From positions 3,348,001 through 3,412,000 of the forward strand of contig OZ244038.1 of NCBI GenBank assembly GCA_965215145.1: a DNA stretch of 64,000 bases, written 5' to 3'. This DNA is from G965215145 sp965215145. GTDB taxonomy: Bacteria; Bacteroidota; Rhodothermia; Rhodothermales; JANQRZ01. The notes under the pieces are model-generated. The model made no database searches. It saw nothing but the letters and a program-made list of their open reading frames with translations, and had not been told where the DNA came from. A program made the translations under genes and the position numbers. Shown here piece by piece: positions 35,453-44,054 of this stretch (the first letter of the stretch is position 1; each line of letters starts with the position of its first letter).

Positions 35453-35746
35453 CGCACTTCACGGTCGCAATGCCATAGCACAGTCTGCGCTAGCGGATGT
35501 CAGCCTGCGTCGTCTCACAGTTCCGAGACTGGTCGCGCCTTGCCCCGCATGGCCTCGGCCCAACCGCGACGGAAGCTCTTCTCGGCCGCCGTCAGCGTGG
35601 ATGCCCTTCCAGACTCGCTTGAGCGTGTACAATAACATGTGATACATAATCATATATCTAGTTAGGCTTGAGAGGTTTTCACGTTGTAGGGGCGCAGCAT
35701 GTTGCGCCCCTACAGATGCTATGCCCCTCCCGTGGCCGGGGCGCAC
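35453..35746. other. Intergenic remainder with possible antitoxin remnant and AT-rich patch
   Basis: Between the pfkA-side repeat and the RsbW-like gene no intact gene is seen. On the minus strand, a short frame ending at 35515 reads LTAAEKSFRRGWAEAMRGKARPVSEL and then stops, which resembles the C-terminus of small antitoxin-like proteins; no matching N-terminus precedes it. An unusually AT-rich patch (about 35624-35670) follows, then a REP at 35686-35713. I read this as decayed accessory DNA. Confidence 0.35.
35686..35713. repeat. REP palindrome, 28 bp
   Basis: Half-site GTAGGGGCGCAGCA is followed by its reverse complement with one mismatch. It lies about 33 bases downstream of the RsbW-like gene's stop on the minus strand and can act as its terminator. 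Its centre CAGCATG is shared with the variant REP at 56622-56649. Confidence 0.8.
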
Positions 35747-36187
35747 TCAGGCGGTAGGAGCCGCGCCACCCTCGCCGTTGAGGAGCTTGACGAGGTGGAC
35801 CTCCGAGACGCCGCCGCGCTCGCGGTAGGCGACCTCGTCCATCAGCCGCCGCATCAGCGAGACGCCGAAGCCGCCGGCGCGGCGCTTCTTCGCCGCCTCC
35901 TCCACCCCCACCGGCTGGTAACGCGACGCGTCGAACGGGACGCCGGTGTGGCGGATGACCACACGGAAGCGCGCGGCCTCGTGCCGGGTCTCGACCGTCA
36001 CCGTCCCGTCGTCGCGTCCGCCGTAGGCGTGCTCGATGGCGTTGGCGCACGCCTCGTCCACGGCCAGCGTGACCTCGCCCACGGCCCGCTCCGAGAGCCC
36101 CGCCGCCGCGGCGCGCTCGCCGACGAACCGGCGCACCTCGGAGAGGTGCCGGGTCGCGCTCGGGATGGTGAGGGTGGGGAAGGCCAT
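35747..36187 (-). CDS. RsbW-like anti-sigma factor serine kinase (HATPase_c_2)
   Basis: The 146-residue protein has the GHKL ATPase fold of anti-sigma regulatory kinases. The N-box is LAVDEACANAIEHAYGG (about 40-56), followed by RVVIRHTGVPFD and the GFGVSLMRRLMDEVAYRE G-box. Such kinases phosphorylate a STAS antagonist and sequester a sigma or other target protein. It is the third gene of a minus-strand unit: PP2C phosphatase, STAS antagonist (19-base gap), then this kinase (21-base gap), the full set of a partner-switching module. No sigma factor gene is in the unit, so its target must be encoded elsewhere. Confidence 0.9.
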   Translation of the reverse strand: MAFPTLTIPSATRHLSEVRRFVGERAAAAGLSERAVGEVTLAVDEACANAIEHAYGGRDDGTVTVETRHEAARFRVVIRHTGVPFDASRYQPVGVEEAAKKRRAGGFGVSLMRRLMDEVAYRERGGVSEVHLVKLLNGEGGAAPTA

Positions 36188-36208
36188 CGGAGGAACGAAA
36201 CGTGGGCC

Positions 36209-36592
36209 TCAGGCGGCGCCGGCGGGGGCGCCGCTGTCGAAGCGGGCGACGGCATCGGCCTCGGTGTCCGTGATGTCGAACAGGACGGGGAAGCCGAGGA
36301 GGTCGAACACGTTGTAGACCCGCGGCTGGAGCGCGGCGATCTTGATGTCGCCGCCGCGCTCGCGGATCTCCTCGATGTAGGCCATGAAGACGCCGAGGCC
36401 GGCCGAAGAGATGTAGTGGAGGTCGCCGCCGTGGACGATCACGCGGGGGTGGTGGTCGTCGAGGCACTTCTGGAAGGCGGCCTCGAGCTCGGCGGCGGTG
36501 TGGGCGTCGAGCTCGCCCTTGAGGTCGAGCACGCAGACGCCATCGGCGCCGGGGGCCTCGGTGCTGCGGAAGGTGACGGAGAAGGAGCTCAC
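36209..36592 (-). CDS. STAS-domain anti-sigma factor antagonist
   Basis: The 127-residue protein is a stand-alone STAS domain of the SpoIIAA/RsbV type. It has the family strands VCVLDLKGELDAHTAAELEAAF and the phosphorylation-site loop HYISSAGLGVFMAYIEEIRE, where the serine before AGL is the expected target of the kinase encoded next. In the dephosphorylated state such antagonists bind the anti-sigma kinase and free its partner. It is encoded between the PP2C phosphatase that would activate it and the RsbW-like kinase that would inactivate it. Confidence 0.92.
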   Translation of the reverse strand: MSSFSVTFRSTEAPGADGVCVLDLKGELDAHTAAELEAAFQKCLDDHHPRVIVHGGDLHYISSAGLGVFMAYIEEIRERGGDIKIAALQPRVYNVFDLLGFPVLFDITDTEADAVARFDSGAPAGAA

Positions 36593-36611
36593 GGGAGGGG
36601 GGGCGGATGGG

Positions 36612-38894
36612 TCAGGCGGTGGCGCGGGCCGGGGGGGGCGCGTCGCGGTCGGCGGCGGCGGCCGTAGCCTCGGCCGCCTCGGCGCCGTTCCAGCTCAGCA
36701 CGACGAGGGTGAGGTCGTCGTCCCAGCTGTCCGGCTCGTTCGAGCCGTGGGGGTGGACGAAGCGGCGGAGCTCGCGGAGGAGCACGTCGCGGAGGGCCTC
36801 GGGGCCGAGGTGGCTGTGGCGCCCGAGCGCCTCGGCGAGGCGCTCGTAGCCGTACTCCTCGCCGGCGGCGTCGCGGGTCTCGACGAGCCCGTCGGTGTAG
36901 AGCACGAAGGTATCACCGGGGCGGAGCTCCGTGGTCTCCTCGCGGAGCGCCTGCCCGAACAGCGGCCCGCGGTCGAGCCCGAGGCCGAGCCCCGGCGAGC
37001 GGAGCAGCCGGACCTCCGGGGCCCCTCCGCCGCTCCCCGCGCGGGCGAAGGCGACGGGGCAGTGCCCGGCGCGCGCCAGCGTGAACCGCCCCGCCTCGGA
37101 GTCCAGCACGCCGTAGACGGCCGAGATGAACGCCTGCCGCCCGAGCGAGCCGGAGAGCGCCTCGTTGGCGCGGATCAGGAACTCCCGCGGGCTCCGGGTC
37201 AGCCGCGAGACCGATTGGAAGATCCCCTTCAGCTCGGCCATGTAGAACGCGGCGCTCGTCCCCTTCCCTGCCACGTCGGCCACGATGATCCCGTAGCAGC
37301 CGTCGCCGAGATCCACGACATCGTAGTAGTCCCCGGCCACCTCCATCGCCGGGAGGCTGAGGGCGGCGAGGTGGAACGGCCCGCCGGCGGCGCCGGGGAG
37401 CTGCTGCGGGAGCAGCTTCTGCTGGACCTCCCGCGCGATCGTCAGCTCGCGCTCCAGCCGCTCCCGCTCGATCCGCTCGGCGAAGAGGTCGGCGTTGTTG
37501 AGCGCGAGGGCGGCCTGGCCGGCGAACGTCTGGAGCGCGGCGACGTCGTCGTCCTCGAACCCCTCGCTCACGGCGCGCGTGGCGAACAGCGCGCCGAGGG
37601 CGTCCTCGTGGGCGCGCAGCGGCAGCACGAGCAGGGTCCCGACGCCGTCGCCGGGGCGGGCGCGGACGCGGTGGTCGGCGGGGGCCTCGCGCAGCAGGAG
37701 CGGGCCGTCGCCGCCGAGCGCGGCGGTGGCGAGCGCCTCGAAGTCGGTCAGCGCGCGGATCTGCGTGGGCGTCAGGCCGTGGGCGGCGGCGAGCTTCGGG
37801 CGGAGCGAGCCGGTCTCGGGCTCGATCACGGCGAGCCACGCCGCCTGCGCCACGCCGGCCTCGACGGGCGCCCCCGCGATGGTGTCGACGAGGCGGTCGC
37901 GGTCGAAGACCTCGCCGGAGAGGCGGGCCAGCGCGCCCATCGCCTCCAGCTCGCCGGTCTTCTGCTGGAGCGCGCCGGCCGTGGGGAGGTGGAACAGTAG
38001 CGAGAGCAGCGCCGTCACGGCGTAGAGCACGCCGAAGGCGAAGGCCACCGTCACGAACTGGCTCAGCGGCTGCGAGAACAGCGCCGAGAGCGGGATCACG
38101 TGGCCGTCGCCCATCCGGCTCCCGCCCTCGTAGACCAGCGCCCCCATCCACCCCGTCGAGCCGCGGTTGTTGAGGAAGACCGAGAGCGCCGCGATCAGCC
38201 CGACCGCCAGCGCCGCCGTCGCCAGCTTCTGCCGCGTCGGGAGGTAGACGATCCACGAGAGCCGGAACGCGTTGGCGATCATGAACAGGACCGCCAGCAC
38301 GAGCAGCACGACGTGGGGGATGAAGCCCTCGACGCCGTCGAGCGGGCCGTTCCCCACGAGGACGAGGGCGGCGGCCACCATCAGCCCGAGCATGAGCCGC
38401 CAGTTCCGCACGCTCGCCGTCGTCCGCTTGAAGAGCACGAGCGAGCGGAGCGCGAACAGCAGCACCGCCGCGACGGCCACCTCGATCAGCGCGAGGGCCG
38501 ACACCTGGAACGCCCCGCCGAACCCGCCCGGCAGCCCGACCTCGGGGTCGACCTCGGTGGGCCCGCCCTGCGCGGCGACGAGGATGCCGGCGGCGACGAG
38601 CCCGACGGCGGCCACGACGAGCGGCACCCACAGCGCTCGGACGGGGTGGACCTGCCGCGCCACCAGCATCCGCGCCACGAGCCAGCCGAGGAGCCCGCCC
38701 CACGCCGCCACGGCGAGGTCGGACAGCGCCCGCATCATCACGGGGGGCTGCTGCTCGGTGACGGTGACCCAGCTCTGGTAGGCCACGAGCAGCGCGAACC
38801 CAACCGCCACGGCCGTCCACAGCAGCACGTGCTGGAGCCGCCCGCCCGGCCGGGCGAGGCGGAATCGGGACAGGGACGGGAGGGTGAGCGGCAC
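36612..38894 (-). CDS. Membrane PP2C (SpoIIE-type) phosphatase with GAF domain
   Basis: The 760-residue protein has an N-terminal membrane domain with about seven to eight helices (about 20-325), a GAF domain (about 340-485), a linker helix (RIERERLERELTIAREVQQKLLPQQLP), and a SpoIIE-type PP2C phosphatase (about 515-735). The phosphatase shows MEVAGDYYDVVDLGDGCYGIIVADVAGKGTSAAFYMAELKG and the later TFVLYTDGLVETRDAAGE and SWDDDLTLVVL aspartates. It should dephosphorylate the STAS protein encoded 19 bases downstream, releasing the RsbW-like kinase's partner. The GAF or membrane part probably senses the signal. It is divergent from the tandem-module protein gene, with TAnCTT motifs for both directions. 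Confidence 0.92.
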   Translation of the reverse strand: MPLTLPSLSRFRLARPGGRLQHVLLWTAVAVGFALLVAYQSWVTVTEQQPPVMMRALSDLAVAAWGGLLGWLVARMLVARQVHPVRALWVPLVVAAVGLVAAGILVAAQGGPTEVDPEVGLPGGFGGAFQVSALALIEVAVAAVLLFALRSLVLFKRTTASVRNWRLMLGLMVAAALVLVGNGPLDGVEGFIPHVVLLVLAVLFMIANAFRLSWIVYLPTRQKLATAALAVGLIAALSVFLNNRGSTGWMGALVYEGGSRMGDGHVIPLSALFSQPLSQFVTVAFAFGVLYAVTALLSLLFHLPTAGALQQKTGELEAMGALARLSGEVFDRDRLVDTIAGAPVEAGVAQAAWLAVIEPETGSLRPKLAAAHGLTPTQIRALTDFEALATAALGGDGPLLLREAPADHRVRARPGDGVGTLLVLPLRAHEDALGALFATRAVSEGFEDDDVAALQTFAGQAALALNNADLFAERIERERLERELTIAREVQQKLLPQQLPGAAGGPFHLAALSLPAMEVAGDYYDVVDLGDGCYGIIVADVAGKGTSAAFYMAELKGIFQSVSRLTRSPREFLIRANEALSGSLGRQAFISAVYGVLDSEAGRFTLARAGHCPVAFARAGSGGGAPEVRLLRSPGLGLGLDRGPLFGQALREETTELRPGDTFVLYTDGLVETRDAAGEEYGYERLAEALGRHSHLGPEALRDVLLRELRRFVHPHGSNEPDSWDDDLTLVVLSWNGAEAAEATAAAADRDAPPPARATA

Positions 38895-39028
38895 GGAGCG
38901 CGGGGGAGCCTCGCAGGGACGCGTGGCGTCCGGGCGAGGGGAGCAGGGGCCCCGAGGATATCGTGCAAGAGCCCACGGGGTTGCACGTCGCCCCCGCCGC
39001 CGGCTCGCCAGGCCAGGCGCGAACGCGC

Positions 39029-39036
39029 TAAAGATA
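39029..39036 (-). promoter_or_regulatory. Putative -7 element of the partner-switching operon
   Basis: The minus strand reads TATCTTTA about 135 bases before the PP2C start codon, back to back with the + strand element at 39053-39060. Confidence 0.35.
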
Positions 39037-39052
39037 CGGGCCGCGCCCCCGG

Positions 39053-39060
39053 TAACTTCG
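39053..39060 (+). promoter_or_regulatory. Putative -7 element of the tandem-module protein gene
   Basis: TAACTTCG lies about 50 bases before the ATG at 39110, in the divergent promoter region shared with the PP2C operon. Confidence 0.4.
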
Positions 39061-39109
39061 CCACGGCGGCGTCGTAGAGCCGCCTGCCTCCCCCACCTCC
39101 CCCCGCCGC

Positions 39110-41023
39110 ATGAGCCGCGACGGCGTCTCCCGCCTCCTCCTCGTCCTCGTCGCCCTCGCGGGCGTCGCCGCCGCCGTCCGGCTCACGAGCGCGCACGACG
39201 ACCGCCACGGGTTCGTGGACTTCGGGGACGACTGGGACGTCGACCGCCTCCGCTGGGAGGCCTTCCGGCTGGAGCGGCCCGCCGCCGTCACCGTCGACGC
39301 CGTCGGCTCGTTCGACACCGACACGTCGCTGGCGGCGCGCGGCTGGATCGTCCGCCGCGCCGACCGGGCCGTGGTGTGGGAGATGACGCCCTCCGCGGCC
39401 CGCCGCGAGCGCGGCTCTCTCGCCGCCGTCACCGACACGCTCCGCCTCGGCGCCGGCACCTACGACGCCTACTTCTCGACCTTCGGCGACCCCGACCGCG
39501 AGACGCTCGAGGGCGGCTCCCTCGGCGAGCGCCTGGGGGCGCTCCTCCGGTTCGGCGCCGAGCCCTGGCACAGCGACCGCGACGAGTGGCGCCTCCGCCT
39601 CCACGTGGACCCCGACGCCGCCGAGCGCCTCGATCGCGAGCGGATCGAGGACGCCGCCCCCGCCGGCCCCGGCCTCGTGTGGGCCGCCGGCCCCGCCGAG
39701 GACTCCGAGGTGCGGGCGCAGTTCTTCGAGGTCGAGCGCCCCGTCGTCCTTCGGCTCTACGCCAACGGCGAGATCGAGCCCGGCGAGGTCCACGACACGG
39801 GCTGGATCGAGGACGTGCGCACGGGGCGCCGCGCCTGGACGATGACCCGCGCCAACACCGCCCCCGGCGGCGGCGCCGACCGCAACCGCCGCTTCGAGGG
39901 GACGCTGAAGCTCGCGCCTGGGTTGTACCGCGCCGCCTTCGAGACCGACAGCCGCCACGCCTTTCGGGACTGGCGCCGCCCGCCGCCGCTCGACCCCGCC
40001 GGCTGGGGCCTCTTCGCCTTCGCCGAGCCGGCCGCCGACGCCAGCGCCCTCACCGGGATCGACCCGTTCGACCGCTTCCCCGCCGTCGCCGCCATCGAGC
40101 GCGTCGGCAACGACCGGGTCGAGGCCGCCGCCTTCACGCTCACCGACTCCCTCCGGGTGTGGCTCCACGCCGAGGGCGAGCGGCTCCACCGGACGTGGTA
40201 CGACCGCGCCTGGCTGACGCGCGACGGCGAGACCGTCTGGGAGATGGACCGCGACGGGGGCCTCCCGGCCGGCGGCGACGGCAAGAACCGCCTCGTCGAA
40301 ACGGCCCTCGCACTCGGGCCGGGCGCCTACACCCTCCACTACGAGACCGACGACTCGCACGCCTACGACGACTGGAACGAGGACCCGCCCGATCACCCCG
40401 AGCGCTGGGGCGTCACGCTGTTCGCCCTCTCGCCCGGCTTCGAGCCCGTCGCCGTGACCCGGACGGGCGAGGTCAACGCCGCCACGATGTTCAACGGCGA
40501 TGTGCCGCCGCCGCCCGACGCCCTCGGCGACGACGTGGCCGCGCTCCCCCTCCGGCTCGCCCCCGTCGGCAACGACTACGAGCTGGCGCGGGCGTTCCGG
40601 CTGAGCGAGGAGACGCCCCTCGCCGTCTACGCCCTCGGCGAGATCATCCGGGATGACCGCTACGACTACGGCTGGATCACCGACGCCGACGGCGCCATCG
40701 TCTGGGAGATGACCCGCGAAAACACCGAGCCCGCCGGCGGGGCCGACAAGAACCGCCGGTTCAAGGGCACGGTCACGCTGCCGGCCGGGGCCTACACCCT
40801 CCGCTACAAGACCGACGGCTCCCACGCCTACGGCGACTTCGGCAGCCCGCCGAACGACCCGCGGGCGTGGGGCATCGCCGTCGAGCGGGCCTCCGACGCG
40901 CCCCCTCTGCCGCCTCCGACGCCGCCTCTCCCCGGTGACGAGGACGCGGGCGACCGGCTGGAAACCGCTCCCCCGCCTCCCCCGGAACCGTCCCCAGCGA
41001 ACCCCGACTCGGCGCAGGCGTAG
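39110..41023 (+). CDS. Exported protein of unknown function with four tandem beta modules
   Basis: I do not recognise this 637-residue protein by name. It has an N-terminal hydrophobic segment (about 8-23) acting as signal or anchor. Four copies of a roughly 110-residue module follow (about 45-165, 205-315, 345-450, 490-605). The last is cleanest: YDYGWITDADGAIVWEMT, then ENTEPAGGADKNRRFKG, LPAGAYTLRYKTDGSHAYGDF, PPNDPRAWGI. Each has a GW[IL]-x-D turn, a W[ET]M strand, a GG-x-KNR loop (absent from module 1) and a TDxSHAYxDW-PP-WG end. A proline-rich tail ends the chain. It is divergent from the PP2C operon and just upstream of prmA. A structural or binding role outside the cytoplasm is inferred only. 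Confidence 0.8.
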   Translation: MSRDGVSRLLLVLVALAGVAAAVRLTSAHDDRHGFVDFGDDWDVDRLRWEAFRLERPAAVTVDAVGSFDTDTSLAARGWIVRRADRAVVWEMTPSAARRERGSLAAVTDTLRLGAGTYDAYFSTFGDPDRETLEGGSLGERLGALLRFGAEPWHSDRDEWRLRLHVDPDAAERLDRERIEDAAPAGPGLVWAAGPAEDSEVRAQFFEVERPVVLRLYANGEIEPGEVHDTGWIEDVRTGRRAWTMTRANTAPGGGADRNRRFEGTLKLAPGLYRAAFETDSRHAFRDWRRPPPLDPAGWGLFAFAEPAADASALTGIDPFDRFPAVAAIERVGNDRVEAAAFTLTDSLRVWLHAEGERLHRTWYDRAWLTRDGETVWEMDRDGGLPAGGDGKNRLVETALALGPGAYTLHYETDDSHAYDDWNEDPPDHPERWGVTLFALSPGFEPVAVTRTGEVNAATMFNGDVPPPPDALGDDVAALPLRLAPVGNDYELARAFRLSEETPLAVYALGEIIRDDRYDYGWITDADGAIVWEMTRENTEPAGGADKNRRFKGTVTLPAGAYTLRYKTDGSHAYGDFGSPPNDPRAWGIAVERASDAPPLPPPTPPLPGDEDAGDRLETAPPPPPEPSPANPDSAQA

Positions 41024-41048
41024 CGGCGGCCCCTCAAGCCCGCCGCCG

Positions 41049-41888
41049 TTGAAGACGCTCGCCCTCACCGTCCGCCTCCCCGACCGCTACCACGAGGTCC
41101 TGATCGCCGAGCTGGCGGAGCTCGACTTCACGGCGTTCGAGGAGGGCGACGGGGAGATCCGCGCCTTCGCGCCGGCCGAGCGGTGGGGCGACGTGAGCCG
41201 CGAGCGCGTCGAGGGGTGGCTCCGCGCGGTGGGGCTCCCGACGGCGCTCTCGGAGGAGGTGCTGCCGGACGAGAACTGGAATGCCCGCTGGGAGGCGAGC
41301 GTCGCGCCGCTCGCCGTCGGCCCCTTCCTCATCAAGCCGACGTGGCAGCCTGTGCCGCCGGAGCACGCGGCGAAGACGGTGCTGGAGATCGACCCGAAGA
41401 TGAGCTTCGGGACCGGCTACCACGCCTCGACGCGGCTGGCCCTCCGGTTTCTGCCTGGGCTCGTCCGCGGCGGCGAGCGGGTGCTCGACGCGGGGACCGG
41501 CACGGGCGTGCTCGCGCTGGCCGCCCTCCGGCTCGGCGCCGCCTCGGCCGTCGGGTTCGACATCGACCCGTGGTCCGTCACGAACGCCACGGAGAACGCC
41601 GCGCGGAACGGGCTGGCCGACCGGTTCGAGGTCCGCGAGGGCTCGCTCGAAGTGGTCCCCGAGGCGGGGTTCGGGCTGATCGCCGCGAACATCAACCGGA
41701 ACGTGCTGCTGGCCCTCCTCCCGAGCCTCGCGGCGAAGCTGGCGCCCGGCGGCGCCGTCGTCCTGGCCGGCCTCCTCCGCACCGACCGCGCCGCCACGCT
41801 CGACGCGGCCCGCGCAGCCGGCCTCGCCCCCTACGACGAGGCGACGGAGGACGAGTGGTGGAGCGTGGTCCTGAAGGGGGAGGGATGA
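41049..41888 (+). CDS. prmA: Ribosomal protein L11 methyltransferase
   Basis: PrmA trimethylates ribosomal protein L11 using S-adenosylmethionine. The 279-residue protein has the N-terminal substrate-recognition domain (about 1-80, LPDRYHEVLIAELAELDFTAFEE) and the Rossmann methyltransferase domain. The latter shows PKMSFGTGYHASTRLAL, the SAM motif DAGTGTGVLALAALRLG, FDIDPWSVTNATENAARN and ANINRNVLLALLP. No ATG precedes the domain in frame; TTG 41049 (KTLALTVRLPDRYHEV) is the natural start, 25 bases after the preceding gene. The stop overlaps the ppx start (ATGATG). Confidence 0.92.
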   Translation: MKTLALTVRLPDRYHEVLIAELAELDFTAFEEGDGEIRAFAPAERWGDVSRERVEGWLRAVGLPTALSEEVLPDENWNARWEASVAPLAVGPFLIKPTWQPVPPEHAAKTVLEIDPKMSFGTGYHASTRLALRFLPGLVRGGERVLDAGTGTGVLALAALRLGAASAVGFDIDPWSVTNATENAARNGLADRFEVREGSLEVVPEAGFGLIAANINRNVLLALLPSLAAKLAPGGAVVLAGLLRTDRAATLDAARAAGLAPYDEATEDEWWSVVLKGEG

Positions 41889-42790
41889 TGCGCGTCGCCA
41901 CCATCGACATCGGGACGAACACGGCGCTGCTGCTCGTCGCCGACGTGGAGGGCGGGCGGCTCGTGCCGGTCCATGACGAGGAGCGGTTCGTCCGGCTCGG
42001 CGAGGGCGTGGACGCGGCGCGGCGGCTGAGCCCGACCGCGATGGACCGCGCCGTCGCTGCCCTCCGCGACTACCGCGCGACGGCCGACCGCCTCGGCGCC
42101 CCCGTCGTCACCGTCGGTGCCACGAGCGCATCACGCGACGCCGCCAACCTCGACGACCTCCGCGAGCGGGTCCGCCGCGAGGCCGGGCTGGGCTACGAGG
42201 TGATCTCCGGCGAGGAGGAGGCGCGGTGGAGCTTCCGCGGCGCCTGCTCGGCGTTCCCGAAGCTGAACCGCGCCTGCGTGATCGACGTCGGCGGCGGCTC
42301 GACGGAGCTCGTCGCCGGGCCGACGGGCGGGGACCCCGCGTTCCGCGTCAGCCTCGACGTGGGCTCGGTGCGGGTGACGGAGCGGTGCTTCCCCGCGCTG
42401 CCCCCACCGCCCGAGACCGTCGCCGCGGCCGAGGCGATGGTGGCCGAGGCGCTGGCGCCGGTCGAGCTCAGCGGCGACGTGCCGCTGCTCGGCGCCTCCG
42501 GCACGGCCGTCGCGCTGGCGCGGCTCGCGCAGCCGGATGCCCCCGCCGTCCCGATCCCCGCCGGCGAGGTCCGCGCGTGGCGCGAGCGGCTCCTCGGCCT
42601 CACCGCCGAGGAGGTCCGCGCGCTCGACCCCGTGATGGCCGGCCGCGCCGACGTGTTCGCCGCCGGGGTGCTGATCGTGGACGCGGTGATGCGGCGGTTC
42701 GGGTTCTCGGCGCTGCACCCGAGCCCGCGCGGGCTCCGGCATGGGCTGGCGCTGCGGTGGGTCGAGGAGCAGGGAGGACGGGCTGCGTAG
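41885..42790 (+). CDS. Ppx/GppA family phosphatase
   Basis: This 301-residue protein belongs to the exopolyphosphatase/pppGpp phosphatase family. Its ASKHA-type ATPase fold shows VATIDIGTNTALLLVADV (phosphate loop 1), TSASRDAANLDDLRERV, EVISGEEEARWSFRGA, and VIDVGGGSTELVAG (phosphate loop 2), then VGSVRVTERCF. It is the short form (about 300 residues) common in Bacteroidota, lacking the C-terminal HD-like domain of E. coli Ppx, so substrate choice between polyphosphate and pppGpp cannot be decided. The start overlaps the prmA stop, implying translational coupling. Confidence 0.92.
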   Translation: MMRVATIDIGTNTALLLVADVEGGRLVPVHDEERFVRLGEGVDAARRLSPTAMDRAVAALRDYRATADRLGAPVVTVGATSASRDAANLDDLRERVRREAGLGYEVISGEEEARWSFRGACSAFPKLNRACVIDVGGGSTELVAGPTGGDPAFRVSLDVGSVRVTERCFPALPPPPETVAAAEAMVAEALAPVELSGDVPLLGASGTAVALARLAQPDAPAVPIPAGEVRAWRERLLGLTAEEVRALDPVMAGRADVFAAGVLIVDAVMRRFGFSALHPSPRGLRHGLALRWVEEQGGRAA

Positions 42791-42897
42791 CACGGCCGTG
42801 CGCACCCCGGCGCGGTGAGGATGGCGCCAAGCCGGAACCGCCCGGCGGGCCCCCCGTGCATCCGGCCCCGATCTCCTCCCGCCGATCCCCCGCCGCC

Positions 42898-44004
42898 ATG
42901 ACCCCCGAGCAGGTCACCGACGCCCTCCGCAACGTCATCGAGCCCGACCTCGGCAAGGACCTCGTCACCCTCGACATGGTGGAGGACGTCCGGGTCGAGG
43001 GGAAGCGGGTCGCGTTCACCGTCGTGCTGACGACACCGGCGTGCCCGCTCAAGGAGCAGATCCGGCGGGCCTGCGTCAACGCCGTCCACGAGCTCGTCGA
43101 CCGCGAGGCCGAGGTCGAGGTCGAGATGACCTCGAACGTGACGACGCGGGCGGGGGCGCCGGCGGGGCCGGGGCCGCAGCCGCCCATCCTCGGCGGCATC
43201 AAGAACGCCGTCGCGGTGGCGAGCGGGAAGGGGGGCGTCGGCAAGAGCACCGTCGCGGCCAACCTCGCCGTGGCGCTGGCGCAGGAGGGCGCCGCCGTCG
43301 GGCTGGTGGATACCGACATCTACGGCCCGAGCATCCCGACGATGTTCGGGGTGCCGGAGGGGGAGAAGCCGCGGGTGGACGAGGAGCGGAAGATCATCCC
43401 GCTAGAGAAGCACGGCGTCAAGCTCCTCTCGATGGGGTTCCTCGTGGACCCGACGAACGCCGTCGTGTGGCGCGGGCCGATGGTGTCGAGCGCCGTCCGG
43501 CAGTTCCTCAACGACGCCCGCTGGGGCGAGCTCGACTACCTCATCCTCGACCTCCCGCCGGGCACGGGCGACATCCAACTCACCATCGTCCAGACCATCC
43601 CGCTGACCGGCGCCGTGATCGTCTCGACGCCGCAGCCCGTCGCGCTGGCCGACGCGCGCAAGGGCGTGGCGATGTTCGGGGACGTGGACGTGCCGGTGCT
43701 CGGGATCGTGGAGAACATGGCGTACTTCACGCCGCCGGACCTCCCCGACCGCAAGTACCACCTGTTCGGGCAGGGCGGCGCGCGGCGGCTGGCGGAGGAG
43801 CTGTCGGTGCCGTTCCTCGGCGAGGTCCCCATCGAGCAGAGCGTCCGCGAGGGCGGGGACCGGGGGACGCCCATCGTCGTCGCCGAGCCCGAGAGCACGT
43901 CGGCCGTGGCGCTCCGGGGGATCGCCGAGCGGACGGCGCAGCAGGTCTCGATCCGCAACGCCGACCTCCCGCCGACGCAGGCCGTCGAGATCCTGTACCG
44001 CTGA
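42898..44004 (+). CDS. mrp: Iron-sulfur cluster carrier protein Mrp/ApbC
   Basis: The 368-residue P-loop ATPase delivers [4Fe-4S] clusters to apoproteins. It has an N-terminal MIP18/DUF59 domain (about 1-80, VTDALRNVIEPDLGKDLV, TTPACPLKEQI). The deviant Walker A motif VASGKGGVGKSTVAANLAVAL (Lys116) starts the ATPase, followed by DTDIYGPSIPTMFG, the switch LDLPPGTGDIQLTI, and VENMAYF. In many Mrp proteins the late motif is MSYFxCPxC; here the segment reads ENMAYFTPPDLPDRKYHLFG and lacks the CxxC cysteines, as in some Bacteroidota Mrp proteins. Cluster binding may therefore differ. The ATG at 42898 fits the DUF59 start. Confidence 0.93.
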   Translation: MTPEQVTDALRNVIEPDLGKDLVTLDMVEDVRVEGKRVAFTVVLTTPACPLKEQIRRACVNAVHELVDREAEVEVEMTSNVTTRAGAPAGPGPQPPILGGIKNAVAVASGKGGVGKSTVAANLAVALAQEGAAVGLVDTDIYGPSIPTMFGVPEGEKPRVDEERKIIPLEKHGVKLLSMGFLVDPTNAVVWRGPMVSSAVRQFLNDARWGELDYLILDLPPGTGDIQLTIVQTIPLTGAVIVSTPQPVALADARKGVAMFGDVDVPVLGIVENMAYFTPPDLPDRKYHLFGQGGARRLAEELSVPFLGEVPIEQSVREGGDRGTPIVVAEPESTSAVALRGIAERTAQQVSIRNADLPPTQAVEILYR

Positions 44005-44054
44005 AGCCGGCCTCTCCCCCCGCCGATGCTTCGGCTGAACCCGCTTTCAACTCC

